This document shows positions 6,101-10,076 of a DNA stretch of 10,076 nt, piece after piece (position 1 is the stretch's first letter; the number at the start of each line of letters is the position of its first letter). The notes under the pieces were generated by a model. It saw only the letters and a list, made by a program, of their open reading frames with translations. It was not told the origin of the DNA and searched no databases. The stretch is from assembly GCA_964562425.1 (NCBI GenBank), contig CAZLTJ010000073.1:1-10076 (forward strand). The letters run 5' to 3'. This DNA comes from JAUWMV01 sp964562425 (GTDB lineage Bacteria; UBP14; UBA6098; B30-G16). A program made the position numbers and the translations under genes.

Positions 6101-9100
6101 TTATTACATATGATGGCGCTTATGCTGTTAAGTTCGATGGCGTTGATGGTGCTCAATTAAGAAATCTAACAGTAAAGAACGGCAGTAGCACAGGATATAC
6201 GATTCTAATTGACGGGTCAAAAAATATTGAACTTAAAGATGTTTACGCATATTCTGATGGAGCTTCAGCAGGTGCCGCTGCATTAAGACTTGATGGAACG
6301 AGCCCCGATGTAATGATTAGAGGTGGTGGATATTGGGGTGATTTGTTCGGTATTTACTCCAATCCATCAACAGGCGATGCAAAAATTATTATTATGGATT
6401 CTCGAATCTATGGTAAGGATGATGACGCTCTCTATTTAGATGCGACTGAAGTGGAACTTCACTCCGGTGAGCTTTCCAACGATGATGTAGCAGATAGAGA
6501 GATTTATGCTTGTAACGGCTCAAAAGTGCTTATGGGTGCAATTAAGTATGACTGGCACAACATTGAGCTCGTTGGCGGATCAACTTTAGAATATTTCATA
6601 CTTCAGGACAGCATTATTGTAACCAATATGATTGCCCCTGATGCAGTAATAACTGAAAAGATCGCTAATGACCAGGTTACTTTAGCTAAAATGGCGAATA
6701 ACGCTGTTGCAAGTGCAGAGATCGTAAATTACAGCATAATCGGTGATGACATTCATGAAGATGCGATTACCGGTTGGCATGTAGATGATCATTCTTTACT
6801 CACAGTAGATATAGGTTGGGGCTATGGTTCGGATAGTATCAGCGCAGAAGATGTACCGTTTGATACTACGATTACTGGTCCTGCAGGCTATCATATTCTC
6901 GATCCTAATGTTCAAGATATTATAGATGAGATGGTTGCAAAGTCTCTCCATCTTATCCTTACAGATACAATCAGAGCCAATAGTAGTGATTGGATATATA
7001 TCGACGGAAAACTCGATATACTCGATGGCGAACTGGTTGTAGATCATATATCTGGACATGGCGACACAGTATATATAGACGATATTATTGCAACGGATGA
7101 AATTGCAACAAATAAGATAGAATCTTATAACGATCCTTTCGATGCAATCTGGGTCGATGATTCAACTCATTTTGACGACAACCTTTCGGTCAATGGTAAC
7201 CTCTGGGTACATGGTACTGGCTGGTTCGTTAATGACAATGCTTCATCATTCAGGATGGCTGGTCCGGATTATGACGGTATCGATGTTTACAGCTATGGTG
7301 GAATATTTTATGACAATGCATACAGTACTACGTCTTCCTCAGGTCTGAAGACAAGAGTGATTTACGGTGCTAATCCGGGAATGGACTTGGAAGTTCAGGC
7401 TCCAAGGCAATTGAGAATTACAGCTGTAGATAATACTTATGACGACGGTCAGATTAGAATGGCATCCAAGACAGACCTTCAGATTCATCCGAGAACAGTT
7501 GCCGAAACAAACACTGGAAACTACCTAACAATTGATATGGCTGATGCGACTACTTATGGATCATTGAATAAAAGCGCAGTAACCTTCGCTACTAATGAAG
7601 GTGATTTGGCGTTTATGCCTAGCACGGGGAAAGTTGGAATTGGCACAGTAACTCCTTCGGAAGAGCTCCATGTTGTTGGTAATGCTTATTTCGAAGGTGA
7701 TATTAAGCTCGATGGTTATGCATATCTCGATACGATTATTGGTTATACTGCCGATACGATTGTAGTAATGAATGACTTCAAGGTTCATGGTGAACTTATT
7801 GCCGATTCTATTCAAGCTGTTGGAGAATGGATTGAGATGGACGATAATGTTCATGTTCATGGAGACCTTTTAGTAGATGGGGATTTCGATTACCCAGCAG
7901 ATACTATTTGGAGTGGTATAAAAACTTATACAGAAGATACCATTGTTGTATTTGACAATTTGAAGATTTACAGTGAACTAATTGTCGATAATATCGAGGC
8001 TTCAGCATCAGCAACAGAAATTAGTATTAATGACGATGTTGGTATCTGGGGTGATCTTGGAATCGATGGTGATGTGGGAATTGCTGGCGATCTTGGAATT
8101 ATTGGCGATGCTGGAATTGAAGGCGATGTTGGAATTGCTGGCGATCTGGATATCTATGGATTTATCAAGAATTCCGACGATGATACTGTTCGCGTCGATG
8201 GCTATCTATATGTTGAGAAGGAGCTTGTAACTGATATAATCGAACCTACGAGTGGTGGTATTGGCTACCTTACGATTGATGGCAGTATGAGTGTCGATGG
8301 CGATCTGGGAGTCCTTGGCGATCTGGAAGTCATGGTCGATATGGACGTCTATGGCGATCTGGGTGTCGAGGGCGATCTGGGAGTCCTTGGCGATCTGGTA
8401 GTCGAAGGCGATCTGGTAGTCGGGGACATTGCTTTATTCTTTGATGACGTTTACATGTATCAAGACCTACATGTTGGTGAAGACCTATATGTTGATGGTT
8501 CGATTTACAACACTGATATTACAGTTGACGAAGTCTTTACCGATACAATATGGAGCAAGGATAAAGAAAAGTCTGACACCATTTGGACAATGGCTAACCT
8601 ATACGTTAATGGTGAACTTATTGCCGATTCGATTCAGGCTAATGGAAGTACCTTATACCTTGATGATAACACTATTATTAATGGTGGTCTTGGAGTATGG
8701 GGTGGCGGTTTCATCGACGGTGATGTGAGCTTCCATTCCAATATATATGTTGACGATATATATGGTTATGATCATGATACAATCGCAGTTCATGAAGCCT
8801 TCTGGGTATACGGTGAACTAATTGCAGATTCGATTCAGGCTGTTGGTGATTATATCGATATGGATGACAACGTCAATATCTGGGGTGATCTATACGTTGA
8901 TGGCTCAATTGTAAATCACGGTATAGTAGTAGATGAAGTCTTTACCGACACATTGTGGAGCAAAGATGGTCTCAAAACAGATACCATTTGGACGATGGCT
9001 AACTTGTTCGTTAATGGAGAACTTATAGCAGATTCGATTCAGGCTAAGGGCGATACAATTACAATTACTGATCACGTTTATATTACAACTGGACATGATC

Positions 9101-10076
9101 TATATATTGGTGGAAGCGATCTATTTATTGGTGGAATTGGTCTAGGTTCAACTGGTGGCGCTGGTCTAGTAGGTTTCGATGACGCAGGTTACTTCCATGG
9201 TGCAACCACTGTCCAGGAAGCTCTAGATAATATGTTCGCAATATTCGATCACGATTCTAATGACATTGGAGTTAAGATCGGCGGCGAAGACCATGCTCAT
9301 TCATGGTTTGTTAAAGCATATATGGATAATAGATATTTCGAAAGATATGACGGTCTACTAAGCCCAACAACACCATCTATTGATGATAGCTTAATAGCGA
9401 TTAAGCCACATTGTATCGATAGTTCCAGAATATCTCAAGAAGCTGTTTGGGGTTGGCATATAAAGAACGGAACGGTTAATTTCGACGACATTCAGGATGA
9501 AGGTATTCATACCGAAGATTACAGGTGGGGTTCAATCACACCCACCAAAGTTGTCTGGGCGTATGATAGACCGACAACTCCTGGTGCGTTTTCAGATAGC
9601 ACTGGTGCATTCCATGTGCCTTACTATCCGTTACCGTCTTACGTTACCAAGTTTGACATGAACGATGTACCTTTACAGTCATACACTGGTACTGGAACAT
9701 CTAAGAAGTCTGTAATCACAGTAGGTACCGTACTCGACTCCTTAATCAATTGGTGGGGTGGATATACTGTAACCACCGACACGATAAAAGCAGCGAGATT
9801 CGATACTATCTGGATGATGGACGTCGTTAAGATCGAAGATGATCTTATCGTTACTGAAGATGCATATATTTGGGGAAATCTTACAGTAGATGATACTATT
9901 TTTGTCGATTATATAGCTGGTGACGAGAATGATACAATCGAAGTATTAAACGACTTATGGGTATACGGTGAACTTATTGCCGATTCTATCCAGGCAGTCG
10001 GTGAATATATTGATTTAGATGACAATGTTAACGTTTGGGGCGACTTGAAAGTTGACAATGTACTATCAACAGACAC
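3058..10076 (+). CDS. Giant Asp-rich secreted fibre-like repeat protein (at least 2,339 aa; runs off the right edge)
   Basis: An uninterrupted frame of 2,339 complete codons with no stop before the window ends. Order of parts by residue: signal peptide (1-20); beta domain starting VTYQGKL and ending TPRKLIT (23-120); Ala-rich stalk (118-190); YD...VQ.AID.L modules at 194, 394, 826, 914, 1268 and 2040; FLNTDFF/IKD.AIG modules at 233, 336 and 868; decapeptide arrays at 668-797 and 1184-1253 and a degenerate one near 2110-2170; beta-helix (942-1180); VGIGTVTPSEELHVVGN motif (1526-1542); GDLGVx hexapeptide blocks (1665-1700, 1748-1789); and six copies of GELIADSIQA. All of these occur in phage tail fibres or bacterial surface fibres, so an extracellular adhesin or filament is inferred; the exact function is unknown. 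The protein is very acidic and has very few Cys. No prophage genes are visible. The missing C terminus would reveal any sorting domain, anchor or self-cleaving chaperone. Confidence 0.95.
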   Translation, partial: MPRKLAVVLFALLLIGLSWGTEVTYQGKLTDSTGIAVNGDVDFILAIYTNVTGTTLVTIDTTTVTCTNGLFSGVFDLTISSSVLSSPSTNLYYEISYNLGSGYNTLTPRKLITAEIKALWALNATYALTAGSALAAITALNADHAAKADSSDYADEANYSATAGVAAVALYADSTDWSALASWADAVLAANVVYDDTITGLGDNAQDAIDNLYADMITLPDADELVKIGDLGTPDWLNENFFAQDAINHITIKDAAIGADQIADEVIGVDKFALGTDACDVFYYDGSAWLVGQLSAECIDYYGTDVAFVLDDYETRLSLIESGAGDTLVIVGPGGTPDFLNTDFFEQGIDHIIVKDKAIGVAKFADGTASDGDMFVYSSGDWTIGNALATKVDYDNSMSGLAGTTVQKAIDELAAVTKSDTIWSEDALVIDTIVAMANFKIHGELIADSIQAVGDYIDLDDNVNVWGDLKVDDELYTDNINAIGTTIGIYNDVDIWGKLYVEEDLDVGQDVIINDGLYVDHIYVEDEDTIKVHDYFMIEDELIVDDIEASALATEISIHDDVDVWGDLYVDGDVTIDGKLTVDGGIDPTYLALTPQATSPFPIASGDPGIWVDDTDNKLYYYDGTGQWHLNIEYTAGDGLSLTGYEFEVNVDDVTIEIVADDLQVKDGGISTDKLADDAVTTPKIKDDAITTVKLDDESVTTDKIAADAVTNAKIADDAVTTPKIADDAVTTPKIKDDAVTNAKIADNAITTSKIDDRSILSDDIDDNAIIGRTIKTGAVTTSKILDGTIEPIDLKTPGTGGAGTIFRYDGSDWQHDLLEAGDVEFDNTYSGAIITETIVQGAIENLDLRLGDEEGDADDEVRLTHDTRSAFLSTDFFAYEDDTTIIIKDDGIGSDQINWGLGTGEVDADDIPYDDATYTDIGAALDNLMTITSTFADRLDYVVVVAKNGDDGSADGSQKAPFLTIAKAIDYGVNTASWKGSDFIVYLMPGTYNEQVLIDDDNIHIIGIKPEITIITYDGAYAVKFDGVDGAQLRNLTVKNGSSTGYTILIDGSKNIELKDVYAYSDGASAGAAALRLDGTSPDVMIRGGGYWGDLFGIYSNPSTGDAKIIIMDSRIYGKDDDALYLDATEVELHSGELSNDDVADREIYACNGSKVLMGAIKYDWHNIELVGGSTLEYFILQDSIIVTNMIAPDAVITEKIANDQVTLAKMANNAVASAEIVNYSIIGDDIHEDAITGWHVDDHSLLTVDIGWGYGSDSISAEDVPFDTTITGPAGYHILDPNVQDIIDEMVAKSLHLILTDTIRANSSDWIYIDGKLDILDGELVVDHISGHGDTVYIDDIIATDEIATNKIESYNDPFDAIWVDDSTHFDDNLSVNGNLWVHGTGWFVNDNASSFRMAGPDYDGIDVYSYGGIFYDNAYSTTSSSGLKTRVIYGANPGMDLEVQAPRQLRITAVDNTYDDGQIRMASKTDLQIHPRTVAETNTGNYLTIDMADATTYGSLNKSAVTFATNEGDLAFMPSTGKVGIGTVTPSEELHVVGNAYFEGDIKLDGYAYLDTIIGYTADTIVVMNDFKVHGELIADSIQAVGEWIEMDDNVHVHGDLLVDGDFDYPADTIWSGIKTYTEDTIVVFDNLKIYSELIVDNIEASASATEISINDDVGIWGDLGIDGDVGIAGDLGIIGDAGIEGDVGIAGDLDIYGFIKNSDDDTVRVDGYLYVEKELVTDIIEPTSGGIGYLTIDGSMSVDGDLGVLGDLEVMVDMDVYGDLGVEGDLGVLGDLVVEGDLVVGDIALFFDDVYMYQDLHVGEDLYVDGSIYNTDITVDEVFTDTIWSKDKEKSDTIWTMANLYVNGELIADSIQANGSTLYLDDNTIINGGLGVWGGGFIDGDVSFHSNIYVDDIYGYDHDTIAVHEAFWVYGELIADSIQAVGDYIDMDDNVNIWGDLYVDGSIVNHGIVVDEVFTDTLWSKDGLKTDTIWTMANLFVNGELIADSIQAKGDTITITDHVYITTGHDLYIGGSDLFIGGIGLGSTGGAGLVGFDDAGYFHGATTVQEALDNMFAIFDHDSNDIGVKIGGEDHAHSWFVKAYMDNRYFERYDGLLSPTTPSIDDSLIAIKPHCIDSSRISQEAVWGWHIKNGTVNFDDIQDEGIHTEDYRWGSITPTKVVWAYDRPTTPGAFSDSTGAFHVPYYPLPSYVTKFDMNDVPLQSYTGTGTSKKSVITVGTVLDSLINWWGGYTVTTDTIKAARFDTIWMMDVVKIEDDLIVTEDAYIWGNLTVDDTIFVDYIAGDENDTIEVLNDLWVYGELIADSIQAVGEYIDLDDNVNVWGDLKVDNVLSTD
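3124..3417 (+). other. N-terminal beta domain (YQGKL...TPRKLIT type)
   Basis: About residues 23-120 begin VTYQGKLTDSTG and close with LTPRKLITAEIKALWALNA. This corresponds to the widespread N-terminal domain of secreted fibre-like proteins whose usual form is 'YQGxLTDxxGxPV...LxPRQxITSVPYALxA'. The match is recalled from family pattern, not searched. The following Ala-rich segment (about 118-190, with recurring A-D-x-A and A-T-A-G motifs) is the usual stalk after this domain. Confidence 0.75.
4384..4413 (+). repeat. GELIADSIQA decapeptide, copy 1
   Basis: Residues 443-452, preceded by SDTIW...DTIVAMANFKIH and followed by VGDYIDLDDNVNVWGDLKVD. Other exact copies start at 7789, 8611, 8812, 9016 and 9967. 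Related degenerate forms are DELIVDDIEA (near 4675), GELVVDHIS (near 7030) and SELIVDNIEA (near 7975). Confidence 0.9.
5059..5448 (+). repeat. Array of 13 decapeptide (30-bp) repeats
   Basis: Residues 668-797 form 13 consecutive ten-residue units. The best-conserved ones read DAVTTPKIAD, DAVTTPKIKD, DAVTNAKIAD and NAITTSKIDD; later units are degenerate (RSILSDDIDD, GTIEPIDLKT). Two neighbouring 30-bp units (5200-5229 and 5230-5259) are identical at the DNA level, and 5083-5124 closely resembles 5233-5274, showing recent duplication. Such arrays are typical of trimeric fibre shafts. Just upstream, residues 637-668 (TAGDGLSLTG...LQVKDGGI) are a common tail-fibre lead-in. Confidence 0.9.
5881..6594 (+). 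other. Right-handed beta-helix domain (DUF1565/pectin-lyase-like)
   Basis: About residues 942-1180. The opening YVVVVAKNGDDGSADGSQKA followed by PFLTIAKAID matches the DUF1565 entry motif (Y-V-x-x-x-G-x-D ... P-F-x-T-I-x-x-A). MPGTYNEQVLI and then successive coils with hydrophobic alternation (IHIIGI, AQLRNLTVKNG, KNIELKDVYAYSDG, VMIRGGGYWG, KIIIMDSRIYG, VELHSGEL) follow. In surface proteins this fold usually binds or processes polysaccharide or forms a rigid rod. I could not identify a catalytic triad, so an enzymatic role is not claimed. Confidence 0.8.
6607..6816 (+). repeat. Second decapeptide array, 7 degenerate units
   Basis: Residues 1184-1253 divide into DSIIVTNMIA, PDAVITEKIA, NDQVTLAKMA, NNAVASAEIV, NYSIIGDDIH, EDAITGWHVD and DHSLLTVDIG. 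The phase and hydrophobic spacing match the first array, but the sequence is far more diverged, with no DNA identity between units. It directly follows the beta-helix and leads into a VPFD...VQDIIDEM module (1267-1292), the same succession of module types that follows the first array. Confidence 0.75.
7627..7686 (+). other. VGIGT..P.E.LHV.GN fibre motif
   Basis: Residues 1524-1543 contain G-K-V-G-I-G-T-V-T-P-S-E-E-L-H-V-V-G-N. This motif is very common in tail-spike-like and cell-surface proteins (usual form VGIGTTTPSxKLHVxGN), often before a C-terminal self-cleaving S74-type chaperone. Here it sits in the interior with more than 780 residues following, so if a chaperone exists it is not directly attached. 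Confidence 0.8.
7789..7818 (+). repeat. GELIADSIQA decapeptide, copy 2
   Basis: Residues 1578-1587, preceded by DTIVVMNDFKVH and followed by VGEWIEMDDNVHVHGDLLVDGD. It comes soon after the VGIGT motif and opens the GELIADSIQA-rich second half of the protein. Confidence 0.9.
8050..8157 (+). repeat. Six hexapeptide (18-bp) GDxGIx repeats
   Basis: Residues 1665-1700 are six perfect-phase units: GDLGID, GDVGIA, GDLGII, GDAGIE, GDVGIA, GDLDIY. Alternating Ile/Val and Gly-Asp turns at a six-residue period suggest a narrow beta-solenoid or stacked beta-hairpins. The block follows a copy of the ...SATEISINDDVGIWGDL segment and is probably an expansion of its last WGDL-x-I-D-G-D element. Confidence 0.85.
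8299..8424 (+). repeat. Seven hexapeptide (18-bp) GDLGVx repeats
   Basis: Residues 1748-1789 form seven in-phase units: GDLGVL, GDLEVM, VDMDVY, GDLGVE, GDLGVL, GDLVVE, GDLVVG. At the DNA level 8299-8326 and 8371-8398 are identical over 28 bases, exactly four units apart. The block uses GGC-GAT-CTG codons and is visibly richer in G and C than its surroundings, suggesting recent slippage expansion from one ancestral unit. Confidence 0.9.
8524..8640 (+). repeat. Long module copy: VDEVFTDTIW ... GELIADSIQA
   Basis: Residues 1823-1861 (VDEVFTDTIWSKD ... DTIWTMANLYV then NGELIADSIQA) reappear 405 bp downstream at 8929-9045 with only a few amino-acid changes and the same length. It is the clearest long direct repeat in the window. 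The rest of the 405-bp period (a WGGG.. or GDLYVDG stretch) is less well conserved. Confidence 0.85.
8611..8640 (+). repeat. GELIADSIQA decapeptide, copy 3
   Basis: Residues 1852-1861, preceded by DTIWTMANLYVN and followed by NGSTLYLDDNTIINGGLGVWG. The downstream half is more diverged than in copies 1, 2, 4 and 6, while the decapeptide is unchanged. Confidence 0.9.
8812..8841 (+). repeat. GELIADSIQA decapeptide, copy 4
   Basis: Residues 1919-1928, preceded by DTIAVHEAFWVY and followed by VGDYIDMDDNVNIWGDLYVDGS, close to copy 1 in the downstream half. Confidence 0.9.
8929..9045 (+). repeat. Second copy of the VDEVFTDT(I/L)W ... GELIADSIQA module
   Basis: Residues 1958-1996, collinear with 8524-8640 without insertions or deletions. 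Differences at protein level include I to L in TDTIW, the KEK/GLK stretch, S to T before DTIW, and Y to F in ANLYV. Many codons differ synonymously, so the duplication is not very recent or has been kept by selection on the protein. Confidence 0.85.
9016..9045 (+). repeat. GELIADSIQA decapeptide, copy 5
   Basis: Residues 1987-1996, preceded by DTIWTMANLFVN and followed by KGDTITITDHVYI and a Gly-rich stretch (IGGSDLFIGGIGLGSTGGAG). It pairs with copy 3 in the preceding sequence. Confidence 0.9.
9967..9996 (+). repeat. GELIADSIQA decapeptide, copy 6
   Basis: Residues 2304-2313, preceded by DTIEVLNDLWVY and followed by VGEYIDLDDNVNVWGDLKVD up to the window edge. The following half nearly repeats copy 1 although they lie about 5.6 kb apart. 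Confidence 0.9.

Noticed and set aside
7561..7860. 99-aa minus-strand open frame
   Set aside because: It lies wholly inside the giant gene, antisense to conserved modules, with no start signals.
8429..8728. 99-aa plus-strand open frame in another frame of the giant gene
   Set aside because: The in-frame giant protein here shows conserved modules and synonymous divergence, so the other frame is a shadow.
3058..10076. Prophage tail-fibre gene
   Set aside because: A Sec signal peptide is not expected on a phage tail fibre, and the only neighbours visible are housekeeping genes. The right flank is unseen, so this is rejected with moderate confidence.

Overview
The window looks like chromosomal sequence from an AT-rich bacterium with a Gram-negative-style gyrase. 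It holds two housekeeping genes on the minus strand, then a divergently oriented giant secreted protein gene that fills the plus strand to the right edge. GyrB is long (806 aa) and carries the E. coli-type insertion between the TOPRIM core and the C-terminal tail. That insertion is usual in Proteobacteria and some other Gram-negative lineages and absent from the roughly 640-aa GyrBs of many other phyla. Giant modular tail-fibre-like secreted proteins of the kind seen here are common in poorly cultured lineages such as Cloacimonadota and WOR-3-type groups. That is only a loose guess at the taxon; nothing in the window fixes it.

Layout. (1) Bases 1-154, minus: the first 51 codons of pgpA (phosphatidylglycerophosphatase A), running off the left edge. 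(2) Bases 200-2620, minus: complete gyrB, with pgpA 45 bp downstream and no clear terminator between, so probably one transcript. (3) Bases 2621-3057: a 437-bp AT-rich divergent intergenic region. It contains a perfect 12+12 dyad with a TATAAT on both strands just upstream of gyrB, a smaller AT palindrome, a tandem pair of Shine-Dalgarno-like AGGAGG elements with no start codon after them, two weak inverted repeats, and finally a strong ribosome-binding site. (4) Bases 3058-10076, plus: an uninterrupted reading frame of at least 2,339 codons with a Sec signal peptide and no stop before the edge.

The giant protein is the notable object. It is Asp-rich, Cys-poor and built from recurring modules known from phage tail fibres and bacterial surface fibres. 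These are an N-terminal 'YQGKL...TPRKLIT' beta domain, an Ala-rich stalk, six 'YD...VQ.AID.L' modules, three 'FLNTDFF...IKD.AIG' modules, and decapeptide arrays of the DAVTTPKIAD type (13 and 7 units, with a third degenerate array). They are joined by an embedded right-handed beta-helix of the DUF1565/pectin-lyase-like type, a 'VGIGTVTPSEELHVVGN' motif, and two blocks of six-residue GDLGVx repeats. A longer module is centred on the invariant decapeptide GELIADSIQA, which occurs six times with only synonymous DNA differences. The C terminus, which would show how the protein is anchored or exported, lies outside the window.

How the genes relate: GyrB and PgpA are unrelated housekeeping functions (DNA supercoiling; membrane phospholipid synthesis) that share a strand. 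The giant gene is transcribed away from them, has its own translation signals, and has no visible functional tie to them. No RNA genes, insertion sequences, CRISPR arrays or integrase-type genes were seen.
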